Position numbers and translations under genes: made by a program. Positions 52,063-60,967 of a DNA stretch of 64,000 bases are shown here, piece by piece. Origin of the DNA: an uncultured Albidovulum sp. (GTDB taxonomy: Bacteria; Pseudomonadota; Alphaproteobacteria; Rhodobacterales; Rhodobacteraceae); the NCBI GenBank assembly GCA_913064775.1, contig CAJYAD010000015.1, positions 50,590-114,589 of the forward strand. Reading direction: 5' to 3'. Each line of letters starts with the position of its first letter. Within the stretch, counting starts at the first letter, position 1. The notes under the pieces were generated by a model that searched no databases, was not told the origin of the DNA, and saw only the letters and a program-made list of their open reading frames with translations.

Positions 52063-53190
52063 ATGCCCGCTTTGCGCCCTGATGTCGATCCCGACGGTCT
52101 GCAGGAATTTTCGGTAGTCTTCACCGATCGGTCGCTGAACCACATGTCGGCGAAGTTCCAGACGGTGATGCGCGACGTCTCTTCGATGCTGAAGGAGGTC
52201 TACAACGCGGCCTCGGTGGCGCTGGTGCCGGGTGGCGGCACCTATGCGATGGAGGCGGTGGCGCGGCAGTTCGCCTCGGGCCGGAACGCGCTGGTGGTGC
52301 GCAATGGCTGGTTCTCCTACCGCTGGAGCCAGATCTTCGAGGCGGGTGGATTTGCCTCGGAATCGACCGTGATGAAGGCGCGGCAGAACGGCAACGACCC
52401 GCAGGCGCCCTTTGCGCCCGCCCCGATCGAGGAGGTGGTCGCGCGGGTGCATGACGTGAAGCCCGATGTTGTCTTTGCCCCGCATGTCGAGACCGCCGCC
52501 GGGATCATCCTGCCCGACAGCTATCTGCGGGCGCTGGCGACGGCGGCGCATGACGTGGGGGCGCTGTTCGTGCTGGATTGCGTGGCCTCGGGTGCGGTCT
52601 GGGTGGACATGAAGGCGGTGGGCGTCGATGTGCTGATCTCGGCGCCGCAGAAGGGGTGGTCGGCCTCGCCCTCGGCCGGTCTGGTGATGATGTCGGACCG
52701 GGCGCGGGCGCGCATCGATTCGACCGAGACCACCAGCTTCGCACTGGATCTGAAGAAATGGCTGGCGATCATGGAGGCCTATGAGGCCGGTGGTCATGCC
52801 TATCACGCGACCCTGCCGACCGATGCGCTGGAAGTGTTTCGCGACGCGATGGCCGAGACCCGCGCCCATGGTTTCGACCGGCTGAAATCGGCGCAGTGGA
52901 AGCTGGGCGAAGGGGTGCGGGCTCTGCTGGCCGCGAAGGGCGTGCGCTCGGTCGCCGCCGAGGGCTTTGGCGCTCCGGGCGTGGTGGTCAGCTATACCGA
53001 CGATCCCGAGATCCAGAACGGCAAGAAATTCGCCGCGCGCGGCCTGCAGATCGCCGCCGGGGTGCCGCTGCAATGCGATGAGCCCGAGGGGTTCCGCACC
53101 TTCCGGCTGGGCCTGTTCGGGCTGGACAAGCTCTATGACGTGGACGGCACGATCGCGCGGCTGAAAGAGGTGATGGACGAGGTGCTCTGA
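52063..53190 (+). CDS. Class V aminotransferase (alanine/serine-glyoxylate aminotransferase-like)
   Basis: This 375-residue fold-type I PLP enzyme has the cofactor Lys in ISAPQKGWSASPSAG (about residues 190-204), the cofactor Asp in LFVLDCVASGAVW, and GGGTYAMEAVARQFAS for phosphate binding. It resembles the alanine-glyoxylate / serine-pyruvate aminotransferase family, although the substrate is not decided. The ATG at 52063 follows GGAGAGG; the ATG at 52051 overlaps that site and is less likely. It follows a repeat copy and the Lrp pair, and converges with the UbiH-type gene. Confidence 0.88.
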   Translation: MPALRPDVDPDGLQEFSVVFTDRSLNHMSAKFQTVMRDVSSMLKEVYNAASVALVPGGGTYAMEAVARQFASGRNALVVRNGWFSYRWSQIFEAGGFASESTVMKARQNGNDPQAPFAPAPIEEVVARVHDVKPDVVFAPHVETAAGIILPDSYLRALATAAHDVGALFVLDCVASGAVWVDMKAVGVDVLISAPQKGWSASPSAGLVMMSDRARARIDSTETTSFALDLKKWLAIMEAYEAGGHAYHATLPTDALEVFRDAMAETRAHGFDRLKSAQWKLGEGVRALLAAKGVRSVAAEGFGAPGVVVSYTDDPEIQNGKKFAARGLQIAAGVPLQCDEPEGFRTFRLGLFGLDKLYDVDGTIARLKEVMDEVL

Positions 53191-53236
53191 CGCCCGCCGT
53201 CCGGCCCATTCTGTCCGGCGCCGCCAGCGCCCCCGT

Positions 53237-54436
53237 TCAGCGCATCCCCAGCCCGGCGCGCATCAAGGTCTTGCGCACCGGGGCGAGGGAATAAAGCGCA
53301 TTCAACGCGCCCGCGCGCAGATCGCGCAGCCCCTGCCCGCCCAGCATCGAAGCGCGGTTCAGTGCGTCGATCCCCGTCACCCGCGCCAGCACTTCGGGGT
53401 GGCGGCGGCGGTGGTAGCTTTCCAGCACCTGCGCCGCGCCGATGTCGCCGGGATGGCCCTCGACCAGTTCCAGCAGCACCCGCAGGTCGGCGAGGCTCAT
53501 GTTCAGGCCCTGGGCACCGATCGGCGGCACGACATGGGCGGCCTCGGCCATCAGCGCGGTGCGCTCGCCCGTCATCCGCTGCGCGATCTGGCTGATGATC
53601 GGCCAGACCGAGCGGCGGCTGGCCAGCGTCAGTGGCCCGAAGAGGTGGCAGGAGCGTTCCGACATCGCCGCCTCGAATTCGGCCTCGGGCAGGGCGGCGA
53701 GGCGCAGCGCCTCGGGCCCGCGTTCCATCCAGACCACGGCCGAGCAGGGCAGGCCGTCGCGGTCAGGCAGCGGCACCAGGGTGAAGGGGCCGCCAGAGCG
53801 GTGGATCTCGGTCGAGACATTGGCATGCGGGATCGGATGGGTGACGGCGAAGGCCAGCGCCTTCTGGCCGTAGCGGGTGGTGCGCACCGGGATCTCCAGC
53901 GCCTCGCGCACCCGCGAATTGCGGCCATCGGCGCCGATCAGCAGCCGGGCCGCGACCTGGGTGCCATCGGTCAGGGTCACCAGCGCCTCGCTGTCGCGGG
54001 TCAGCACCGACCGGGTGCCGGTGCCGGGGCGGAACCGGACCGAGTCGATCTGTTCCAGCCGCGCCACCATCTCGCGCCGCAAAAGCCAGTTGGGCAGGTT
54101 CCAGCCAAAGGGCTGGTCGGAAATGTCGGCAGCGTCGAAATCCTTGATCACCCGCGGCTCGGGCGTCTCGCCGCCCGCGTCGACGATGCGCATGATCTGC
54201 AGCGGGGTGGCGAAGGGCGCCAGCCGTTCCCACAGGCCCGCGGCTTCGAGCACCGGGATCGAGGGGGTGAGGAAGGCGGTGGTGCGCAGATCGGCGCCGT
54301 CGTCCTGTTCCGAGGTGACCGGGGGCGCGGGATCGACGCACAGCACCGAATAGCCGGCGGTCCCGAAGGCCGCCGCCGCCGTTAGCCCGGCGACGCCGCC
54401 GCCCGAGATCAGGATATCGACCGTTTCACGTTCCAT
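53237..54436 (-). CDS. UbiH/UbiF-type FAD-dependent aromatic monooxygenase
   Basis: This 399-residue flavoprotein of the ubiquinone-hydroxylase family probably hydroxylates the quinone ring during ubiquinone synthesis. The FAD fold begins DILISGGGVAGLTAAAAFG (about residues 6-24), and the DG motif lies in LIGADGRNSRVREAL. The third motif normally reads GDAAH but here is MAEAAHVVPPIGAQGLNMSLAD, with Glu in place of Asp at the ribityl contact. The start at 54436 gives the standard N-terminus. It converges with the aminotransferase gene. Which ring position it modifies is not decided. Confidence 0.88.
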   Translation of the reverse strand: MERETVDILISGGGVAGLTAAAAFGTAGYSVLCVDPAPPVTSEQDDGADLRTTAFLTPSIPVLEAAGLWERLAPFATPLQIMRIVDAGGETPEPRVIKDFDAADISDQPFGWNLPNWLLRREMVARLEQIDSVRFRPGTGTRSVLTRDSEALVTLTDGTQVAARLLIGADGRNSRVREALEIPVRTTRYGQKALAFAVTHPIPHANVSTEIHRSGGPFTLVPLPDRDGLPCSAVVWMERGPEALRLAALPEAEFEAAMSERSCHLFGPLTLASRRSVWPIISQIAQRMTGERTALMAEAAHVVPPIGAQGLNMSLADLRVLLELVEGHPGDIGAAQVLESYHRRRHPEVLARVTGIDALNRASMLGGQGLRDLRAGALNALYSLAPVRKTLMRAGLGMR

Positions 54437-54555
54437 CGCCGCCTCCGTTCCTGCGCGATCCTTGCGCGGCAACTTAGACCCGGGCGCGGGGCGGGGAAAG
54501 GCTTTGCCCGCTGGCGGGGCGGGCGGCGCGCGAAGGCTGTGCCGAGGGGGGCGCC

Positions 54556-54783
54556 TCAGCCGGCGGCGATGCGGACCAGCAGTGCCATCATCACCGGCAC
54601 CATGGCCAGGGCGCTTAGCGACAGGGCGGGCAGGCCCCACAGGATCGTCGCGATCGCGACCAGGCTGACGAAGGTCAGCAGCGCGTACCAGATGTTTTCC
54701 TGGCCCTTGTGGGCGATATCGCGGGCGATCCAGCCCAGGATCGGCAGGGCAAAGAAGGTACGGCGCAGCGTGGCGGCGGTCAT
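54556..54783 (-). CDS. Small membrane protein of unknown function (75 residues)
   Basis: This 75-residue protein has two predicted membrane helices (about residues 30-50 and 53-73) joined by a short loop, and a basic N-terminus (MTAATLRRTFF). The PILGWIARDIAHKG amphipathic segment precedes the first helix. No family is recognised with certainty. It lies between the monooxygenase and HAD genes, all on the minus strand. Coding-type codon use and a sensible start support it being real. Confidence 0.65.
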   Translation of the reverse strand: MTAATLRRTFFALPILGWIARDIAHKGQENIWYALLTFVSLVAIATILWGLPALSLSALAMVPVMMALLVRIAAG

Positions 54784-54896
54784 GTCGTGACTCCTGTTCG
54801 CATTCCGGGGTGTTCTAGCGGCTCTGGCCTGCACACGGAAACGTCATGATGCCGCAGCGCGGCGAAGCGTCGCGGCCGCAGCGGGCCTTCGGGGCG

Positions 54897-55538
54897 TCAA
54901 AGCCGCGACAGGAAGTCGCCCAGGTCGGCGGTATGGTGGTGGATATGGGGGGCCGGAGCGGGCTGCGGGGCGACGTGGACGGTGCGCATCCCCATCGCAT
55001 GCGGCGCGGTAAGGTTGCGCGCGTCGTCCTCGAACATCGCGCCCTCACCGGGCGACAGGCCATCGCGGGTGAAGATGCGCTCAAACGCCGCGCGCTCGGG
55101 CTTGGGCAGGAAGCCCGCGTGTTCGACACCGTAGACCGCGTCGAACAGGTTCGCGAGGCCGCGCGCGGCCAGCACCCGTTCGGCATAGGGCGCGCAGCCG
55201 TTGGTATAGACGATCTTGCGCCCGGGCAGGGCGCGGATATGGCCGGCCAGCGCCGCATCGGGCTGCAGATGGTCCAGCGAGATATCGTGCACCTCGTCGA
55301 GATAGGGGCCGGGATCGACACCATGTTCGCGCATCAGCCCGGCCAGGGTGGTGCCGTAAGTCGCCCAGTAATGGTGGCGCAGGCGGTCGGCCTCGGCCCG
55401 GGGGACGCCGAGGCTTTGCATGACCCAGGCGGTCATCTTCACCTCAATCTGGTCGAAGAGCCGGGCCTCGGGCGGGTAAAGCGTGTTGTCCAGGTCGAAG
55501 ACCCAGGCCCGGACATGGGAAAAATGCTGTGCGACCAT
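54897..55538 (-). CDS. HAD-superfamily pyrimidine 5'-nucleotidase-like phosphatase
   Basis: This 213-residue HAD phosphatase has motif I WVFDLDNTLYPP (about residues 12-23), the motif II Thr/Asn region in IVYTNGCAPYAERVL (about 106-120), the motif III Lys in LPKPERAAFERI, and motif IV FEDDARNLTAPHAMGM (about 168-183). The NTLYP pattern and size match the SDT1/pyrimidine 5'-nucleotidase group, which removes phosphate from UMP/CMP. It ends in a His-rich stretch (HIHHHTADLGDFL). It is divergent from the GntR gene. Confidence 0.9.
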   Translation of the reverse strand: MVAQHFSHVRAWVFDLDNTLYPPEARLFDQIEVKMTAWVMQSLGVPRAEADRLRHHYWATYGTTLAGLMREHGVDPGPYLDEVHDISLDHLQPDAALAGHIRALPGRKIVYTNGCAPYAERVLAARGLANLFDAVYGVEHAGFLPKPERAAFERIFTRDGLSPGEGAMFEDDARNLTAPHAMGMRTVHVAPQPAPAPHIHHHTADLGDFLSRL

Positions 55539-55692
55539 GGCCGGACCCTAGGCCCGCCGTGGCGGGGCGGCAAGGGGGTGTGGGGGGCTATCGGGGCGGC
55601 GGCAGGCCCGGCGGGGTGTTGCCGCGGACTTGAAGGCACCGGCGCCCACGGCTAGGCTTTCACGATCGCGCGCTGGCGCGCCGGAGAACAGG

Positions 55693-56349
55693 ATGCAGGA
55701 TCTCAAGCCCGTCCAGAAGGATGCCTATTCGCTGATCCTCGAGGCGATCGACACCGGGCTTTACCGCCCTGGCGACCGGCTGGTGGAATCGGAATTGGCC
55801 GAACGCTTCGGTGTCTCGCGCACGCCGATCCGCGAGGCGTTGCAGCGGCTTGAGACGCAATCCATGCTGACGCGCGACGGGCGCAGCCTGATCGTGGCCT
55901 CGCTCGACCACAACCAGCTGGCCGAGCTTTACGCGGTGCGCACCGAGCTGGAGGCCCTAGCCGCGCGTCTGGCCGCCCGGCACGCCAGCGACGAAGAGAT
56001 CCGGGTGCTGCACGACATGGCCGTCGCGGATCGGCGGATGCTGGGCGACGCCCAGGCGCTGAGCCGCGCCAACCGGCGGTTTCACAAGCAGATCCATCTG
56101 GCCTCACACAACCGGTTCCTGGTGCAGCAGCTGGATCTGGTGCACCGCTCGATGGCGCTTCTGGCGACCACGTCCTTCGCGGCCGAGGGCCGGGACGAGG
56201 TGGCGCTGGAGGAACATGACGCCATTGTCGCGGCGATTGCGGCCCGCGACGAAGCCGCCGCCGCCGAGACGCTGCGTCGCCATATCTCGAAAGCCTTCGA
56301 GACGCGGCTGAAGCTGGACGCCGGGGAATTGCAGCCGCGCGGCGGCTGA
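55693..56349 (+). CDS. GntR-family transcriptional regulator (FadR/FCD type)
   Basis: This 218-residue regulator has a GntR winged helix (YRPGDRLVESELAERFGVSRTPIREALQRLETQ, about residues 21-53) and an FCD effector domain (about 75-205). The FCD metal-site pattern appears in NRRFHKQIHLASHN and EHDAIVAAI. FCD regulators bind sugar acids, amino acids or organic acids. The start at 55693 follows GGAGAACAGG. It is monocistronic; its target and ligand are unknown. Confidence 0.92.
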   Translation: MQDLKPVQKDAYSLILEAIDTGLYRPGDRLVESELAERFGVSRTPIREALQRLETQSMLTRDGRSLIVASLDHNQLAELYAVRTELEALAARLAARHASDEEIRVLHDMAVADRRMLGDAQALSRANRRFHKQIHLASHNRFLVQQLDLVHRSMALLATTSFAAEGRDEVALEEHDAIVAAIAARDEAAAAETLRRHISKAFETRLKLDAGELQPRGG

Positions 56350-56356
56350 CGCGGCC

Positions 56357-56393
56357 GGGGCAGGGGGCAGGGCACGGGGATGCCCCCTGCCCC
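56357..56393. terminator. Bidirectional hairpin between GntR and glycosyltransferase genes
   Basis: GGGGCAGGGGGCA (56357-56369) pairs perfectly with TGCCCCCTGCCCC (56381-56393), a 13-bp GC stem with an 11-base loop between convergent genes. It has no T tract on either side, so it may pause polymerase rather than act as a classical terminator. Confidence 0.55.
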
Positions 56394-56411
56394 GATGCGC
56401 GCTGCCTCGGG

Positions 56412-58367
56412 TCACATCGGGCGGCGTGCCGCGTTCACCGTGGCGGGATCCCGGTGCGGCCTTGCGGTGCGACGGGCCACCGGTGCGGGATCGCCGAAAT
56501 CGAACAGCCCATGCGCGGTCTTGTCCCAATAGAAGGGGCGGGTCACCAATTCCCACAGCGCCTTGTAGGCGGCCAGCGTGGCAAGCGGGAAATACAGCGC
56601 CAACGTCGGCACCCAGGGGATCAGGAACCGATGCTTCCGTCCCCGGCAGGCATAGATCCCCACCACCAGATTGACCGCCTCGCTGGTCAGAAACAGCATG
56701 GTCACGCTTTGCCCCGCCCAGGCAGGCGGCCCCGACAGCGGATGCGAAAGGCCCAGCGCCAGCAACCAGAAGCTCCACAGCACGGGGGCCAGTACCACCT
56801 GCGAAAGCGTGCCCAGAAGCAGCACCTGCAGCCCCAGAAACTTCTTCCATCCCAGTTGGCGCAGGGTTTCGCGCGGCGCTCGGTTGTGCACCGCCCAGGT
56901 CATCATGAACCCCTTCAACCAGCGAGAGCGTTGCCGGATCCAGGGCAGCAGGCGGCAATTGGCCTCTTCCCCGGTCACCGTCTCGATCATCTCGGCACGG
57001 TAGCCATGCCGCGCCAGCCGCATCCCCAGATCGGCATCCTCGGTGACGTTATGCGCGTCCCAGGCATCCAGCGCCTCAAGCGCGGCACGGCGGAAGAACA
57101 GCGTCGTCCCCCCCAGCGGAATCGCCAGGCCCAGCCGTTCGATCCCCGGAAGCACAACGCGAAACCAGGTGGCGTATTCGATGGTGAAGCAACGCGCCAG
57201 CCAGTTGGTGCGCGGGTTGAAATAGTCCAGTTGCCCCTGAAGGCAGGCGACTTCGGCCCCGCGGTCGTGAAAGCGGCGGACGATGTCGTGGATCTGTTGC
57301 GGATCGGGGGCGTCCTCGGCATCCCAGACGCCGATGATCGACCCACGGCAAAGATCGAGCCCGTAATTCAGCGCCCGCGGCTTGGTCTTCAGCGTGCCCG
57401 CCGGGGCGACGGCGACGCGCATCCAGGGCGGCAGGCCATGGCGGCGTAGGGTCTCAAAAGTGTGCCGGTCCTCGGCCTCGACCAGCAGCAGGATGTCGAG
57501 CAGCTCGTGCGGGTAGTCGATCCGGCCCAGGCGGCGGATCAGCCGCGGCGCGATGTCGGGTTCATGATACAGCGGCACCATGACCGAGACACAGGGCAGC
57601 CGGGCGATACGCGGATGCTCGTCGGGCGCCGTGTCCCCGGGTGGCGGATTGCTGTGCCCGCGCATCATGGCCAGCCCGGCCAGCGCCTTCATCGCGATCG
57701 TGCTGGCCATGGTGAGGGCGGCCCAGGCGCCCAGCACCGCCAGCGCCAGCCGCGGCGCCAGGATCAGTCCCGCGGCGATGACCAGCACCATGCCCACGAC
57801 CAGCGTGCGGGCCCGGCCATGCTGCCAGGGCCGGCAGCTTTCGGCCTCGGCCACGCGGCCTTCGGCGCGGCGCGACAGGGCCGGCGCGCGCAGCGCCATC
57901 ACCGCCTGCGTCAGCTCGGATTCCGAGGCCAGACACATCACCACCGGCCCGAACAGCGCCAGAAGTTCGGGCCGGTGGCGTTCGAACATCTCGGGCCGGG
58001 CGGTGGCGATCATCACCGCGCCACCGACCTGCGCCCAGGGCACCAGCGCCTCGCGCAGGCAGCGATGCGCGCCGAAACGATCGATCAGCCGCGGGTCCGG
58101 GCGGCTTGTCCGGGGGTCGATTGCCTCGGTCCCGAAAAGCCGCGCCTGGGCCGCGGTCAGCGTCGGCGCGTCGACCAGCCCCTGATGAAACAGGATATCG
58201 GCAAGCCGCGCTTCCAGCCGAGAGGCCAGCGCGACGACGCGCGGGACCTCGGCGGGGTCAAGCGCGCCCATCTCGACCAACACGTCAGTCAGCCCCTGGG
58301 GTTCGCTGCGCGGCGATGACTTGCGCTGCGCGGCGCCACCGGAAATGGCTCGGATTCTCGTGACCAT
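56412..58367 (-). CDS. Glycosyltransferase family 2 with N-terminal GspE/MshE-like domain
   Basis: This 651-residue protein joins an N-terminal T2SSE_N/MshEN-like domain (about residues 24-160) to a processive-type GT2 domain (about 250-500) flanked by membrane helices (about 185-225 and four near 510-620). The N-terminal part shows LVEMGALDPAEVPR, LADILFHQGLVDAPTLTAAQA and VPWAQVGGAVMIATARPEMFE. GT2 catalytic features are the first Asp in LVEAEDRHT, DAEDAPDP (DxD-like), TEDADLG and the RQRSRW (QxxRW-like) motif. MshEN domains bind c-di-GMP in other proteins, so such control is possible. A perfect TTAA-N7-TTAA box lies 43 bases upstream. The polysaccharide product is unknown. Confidence 0.88.
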   Translation of the reverse strand: MVTRIRAISGGAAQRKSSPRSEPQGLTDVLVEMGALDPAEVPRVVALASRLEARLADILFHQGLVDAPTLTAAQARLFGTEAIDPRTSRPDPRLIDRFGAHRCLREALVPWAQVGGAVMIATARPEMFERHRPELLALFGPVVMCLASESELTQAVMALRAPALSRRAEGRVAEAESCRPWQHGRARTLVVGMVLVIAAGLILAPRLALAVLGAWAALTMASTIAMKALAGLAMMRGHSNPPPGDTAPDEHPRIARLPCVSVMVPLYHEPDIAPRLIRRLGRIDYPHELLDILLLVEAEDRHTFETLRRHGLPPWMRVAVAPAGTLKTKPRALNYGLDLCRGSIIGVWDAEDAPDPQQIHDIVRRFHDRGAEVACLQGQLDYFNPRTNWLARCFTIEYATWFRVVLPGIERLGLAIPLGGTTLFFRRAALEALDAWDAHNVTEDADLGMRLARHGYRAEMIETVTGEEANCRLLPWIRQRSRWLKGFMMTWAVHNRAPRETLRQLGWKKFLGLQVLLLGTLSQVVLAPVLWSFWLLALGLSHPLSGPPAWAGQSVTMLFLTSEAVNLVVGIYACRGRKHRFLIPWVPTLALYFPLATLAAYKALWELVTRPFYWDKTAHGLFDFGDPAPVARRTARPHRDPATVNAARRPM

Positions 58368-58409
58368 GCCTTACCCGTTCTCTGCCGGGGCAGGATTGGG
58401 CAAATTCAC

Positions 58410-58424
58410 TTAATTTGTCGTTAA
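58410..58424 (-). promoter_or_regulatory. Full CtrA box (TTAA-N7-TTAA) upstream of glycosyltransferase
   Basis: TTAATTTGTCGTTAA contains both half-sites of the alphaproteobacterial CtrA consensus with exact seven-base spacing. It lies 43 bases upstream of the glycosyltransferase ATG at 58367. CtrA in Rhodobacterales controls motility, gene transfer agents and c-di-GMP genes, so this predicts membership in that regulon. Confidence 0.6.
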
Positions 58425-58446
58425 CGCTAATGGGTTGACCCGCACC

Positions 58447-58464
58447 CGCCCCCGCACGGGGGCG
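58447..58464 (-). terminator. GC hairpin downstream of carA
   Basis: CGCCCCCG and CGGGGGCG arms (58447-58454 and 58457-58464) form a GC-only hairpin 19 bases after the carA stop. No T run follows, so efficient intrinsic termination is uncertain. Confidence 0.4.
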
Positions 58465-58482
58465 CGCCACGCCGGGCGGCGT

Positions 58483-59652
58483 TCAGCCGGCGCGACGGGC
58501 CTGCATCGCCTCGGCGAAGCGCTCGAACAGGTAGTAGCTGTCTTGCGGGCCGGGGCTGGCCTCGGGGTGGTACTGGACTGAGAATACCGGCTTGCCCGCC
58601 ACCCGGATGCCGCAGTTCGAGCCGTCGAACAGGCTGACATGGGTTTCCACGACATCGGCGGGCAGGGTCTGGCTGTCGACGGTGAAACCGTGGTTCATGC
58701 TGGTGATCTCGACCTTGCCGGTCTCACGGTCCTTGACCGGATGGTTGGCGCCGTGATGGCCGTGGTTCATCTTCACGGTCTTCGCCCCCAGTGCCAGGGC
58801 CAGCATCTGGTGGCCGAGGCAGATCCCGAAGACAGGGATATCCGCGGCCAGGATGCCCTGGATCATCGGCACCGCATATTCGCCGGTCGCCGCCGGATCG
58901 CCCGGCCCGTTCGACAGGAACACGCCATCTGGCTTCTGCGCCATAACCTCTTCGGTGCTGGCGCTGGCCGGCAGCACGGTCACGTCGCAGCCGGCCGAGG
59001 CCAGGCAGCGCAGGATGTTGCGTTTCGCGCCATAGTCGATTGCCACGACCTTGTGGCCCGGGGTGGTGCGCTTGGTGTAGCCCTCGGGCCAGGCCCAGCG
59101 CATCTCATCCCAGCGGTAGCTTTGGGCGCAGGTGACTTCCTTCGCCAGATCGAGACCCACAAGACCTTTCCAGCCGCGCGCCTTCGCCACCAGCGCGGCG
59201 ATGTCGAACTTGCCTTCCGGATCATGCGCCAGTGCGACATGCGGGGCGCCCTGCTGACGGATCGCCCGGGTCAGGCGCCGGGTGTCGATGCCGCCGATGC
59301 AGATCCGGCCCTTGCGCTGCAGCCAATCGGCCAGATCCGAGGTGGCGCGCCAGCTCGACGGCGCCGTCGGATCCCATTTCACCACCATCCCCTCGGCCAC
59401 CGGCGCGGCGGTCTCGTCATCGTCATCATTGACGCCGACATTGCCGATATGGGGGAAGGTGAAGGTCACCACCTGACCGGCGTAGGAGGGGTCGGTCATG
59501 ATCTCCTGATAGCCGGTCATCGCGGTGTTGAAGCACAGCTCCGCCACCGTTTCGCCCGTGGCGCCGAAGCCCTGGCCATAGAAGATGGTCCCATCCGCCA
59601 AGGCGAGACAGGCGGTGGGATGTGGCGTAGTTTGCGGCTGCTGCGCGGGCAT
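58483..59652 (-). CDS. carA: Carbamoyl-phosphate synthase small subunit
   Basis: This 389-residue glutaminase subunit supplies ammonia to CarB for arginine and pyrimidine synthesis. The N-terminal CPSase_sm domain includes FNTAMTGYQEIMTDPSYAGQ (about residues 41-60 in part). The GATase domain has the nucleophile Cys in FGICLGHQMLALALG (about residues 277-291) and the His/Glu pair in SVQYHPEASPGPQDS (about 358-372). The length is typical. carB is not in this window. It is divergent from yqeY, separated by 197 AT-richer bases. Confidence 0.97.
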   Translation of the reverse strand: MPAQQPQTTPHPTACLALADGTIFYGQGFGATGETVAELCFNTAMTGYQEIMTDPSYAGQVVTFTFPHIGNVGVNDDDDETAAPVAEGMVVKWDPTAPSSWRATSDLADWLQRKGRICIGGIDTRRLTRAIRQQGAPHVALAHDPEGKFDIAALVAKARGWKGLVGLDLAKEVTCAQSYRWDEMRWAWPEGYTKRTTPGHKVVAIDYGAKRNILRCLASAGCDVTVLPASASTEEVMAQKPDGVFLSNGPGDPAATGEYAVPMIQGILAADIPVFGICLGHQMLALALGAKTVKMNHGHHGANHPVKDRETGKVEITSMNHGFTVDSQTLPADVVETHVSLFDGSNCGIRVAGKPVFSVQYHPEASPGPQDSYYLFERFAEAMQARRAG

Positions 59653-59849
59653 GAGGCGACTCCTCGGCTCAAATCTTCGGCAAACTAAGGGCCGTGCCCA
59701 GAAGGGTCAAGGCCCCGTGACGAATTGAATTGTCGTTTATTATCAATGGGTTTATCGCGAAGGTATAGGTTGAAAGCCAATCCAGCAATCCCTATCTTGG
59801 CCGCTTGGCCCCGAATTGGGGGAGACCAAGGCAAGGGAAAGCCCGACCG

Positions 59850-60308
59850 ATGAGCTTGCAAGAGCGGATTTCCGCGTCGCTCAAGGACGCGATGAAGTTG
59901 AAGGAGGTCGAGCGCCTCTCGACCCTGCGTCTGATCAACGCCGCGATCAAGGACAAGGGGATCGCGCTGCGCGGCGACGGGGCCGAGCGTGGGGTCACCG
60001 ACGCCGAGATCCTGGCGATCCTCGGCCGCATGGTGAAGCAGCGCCAGGAAAGCGTGCGCGCCTATGAAGAGGGCGGGCGGTTGGAACTGGCCGAGAAGGA
60101 ACGCGCCGAGATCGCGGTGATCGAGGAATATCTGCCGCGCCAGCTGGACGGGTCCGAGACCACCACGGCGATCGACGAGGCGATCGAGGAGACCGGCGCC
60201 AGCACGATCCGCGACATGGGCCGGGTGATGGCCGCGTTGAAGGCGAAATACACCGGCCAGTTGGATTTCGGCGCGGTCGGGCCGATGGTCAAGGACCGGC
60301 TGGGCTGA
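59850..60308 (+). CDS. GatB/YqeY-domain protein
   Basis: This 152-residue cytoplasmic protein has the YqeY domain, related to the tRNA-binding C-terminus of GatB. Typical parts are LQERISASLKDAMKLKEVERLSTLRLINAAIKD (about residues 3-35 in part), ILGRMVKQRQESVRAYEEGGR, and the GRVMAALKAKYTGQLDFG end. It may influence amidotransferase or tRNA function, although its exact role is not established. The ATG at 59850 was chosen for its family start. A repeat copy lies 13 bases downstream. Confidence 0.92.
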   Translation: MSLQERISASLKDAMKLKEVERLSTLRLINAAIKDKGIALRGDGAERGVTDAEILAILGRMVKQRQESVRAYEEGGRLELAEKERAEIAVIEEYLPRQLDGSETTTAIDEAIEETGASTIRDMGRVMAALKAKYTGQLDFGAVGPMVKDRLG

Positions 60309-60320
60309 GAGGCGCCTGGC

Positions 60321-60366
60321 GGGGGCTCTGCCCCCTGCGCCCCCGGAATATTTCCACCAAAGTGAA
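60321..60366 (+). repeat. Intergenic repeat, copy h
   Basis: GGGGGCTCTGCCCCC (60321-60335) is followed by the 18-nt core TATTTCCACCAAAGTGAA (60349-60366). It directly follows yqeY and lies between convergent genes. Confidence 0.8.
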
Positions 60367-60429
60367 AGCAGGTCGATCTGGCTTTCATTGTTCTGCAAAG
60401 ACGCCAGCTGAGCTGGCCGCCGCACGGGG

Positions 60430-60957
60430 TCAGGCGGCCGCGACGCGGGCCAGTGCGTCGGACAGCTCGTCGTGCAGCTGCATCCGCTCCTGCGGTGACA
60501 GGAAAGCGCCCAGTTCCACTTCGCGGCCCGCGCCTTGCAGGGTCAGGTATTGCGGCACCGGGCCCTTGGTCGGATTGAGATGCAGGCTTACCCAATAGGG
60601 GTTTGCCTCCCACTCCTGGCGCGGCGCGCGCGGGTTGTGGCGGGTCAGGCGGATGCTTTCGGGCGTCAGGTGCAATACCTCGATCAGCTGCCCGTCCGCG
60701 TAACTGCGCCTCAGCGCCAGCCACAGCCCGGTCCCGGCCAGGAGCGCGAAGGGCAAGAGACCCCAGAGGATCGGCGTGCCCAGCACTTCAAGCAGCGGCA
60801 GCGCCAGGAAAGTGGCCATGATCCCGATCACCCAGCCAAAGCCGCGCCGGGGCAGCGAGCGATGGGGCCAGAGGTGCAATTCCGCCCGCAGCGACGAAGA
60901 AGGGGCTGCGGATCGCTCCGAAGCCCCCTCAATCCGTCTGACCCATTCATAGGGCAC
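60430..60957 (-). CDS. DUF2244 membrane protein
   Basis: This 175-residue protein has two membrane helices (about residues 40-60 and 63-82) between a hydrophilic N-terminus and a C-terminal beta-rich domain (SIRLTRHNPRAPRQEWEANPYWVSL). This is the DUF2244 layout, common next to cytochrome oxidase genes in alphaproteobacteria. It begins ten bases after the ctaD stop and is probably cotranscribed. A link to oxidase assembly is suggested by location only. Confidence 0.88.
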   Translation of the reverse strand: MPYEWVRRIEGASERSAAPSSSLRAELHLWPHRSLPRRGFGWVIGIMATFLALPLLEVLGTPILWGLLPFALLAGTGLWLALRRSYADGQLIEVLHLTPESIRLTRHNPRAPRQEWEANPYWVSLHLNPTKGPVPQYLTLQGAGREVELGAFLSPQERMQLHDELSDALARVAAA

Positions 60958-60967
60958 CGGCAGTCCC

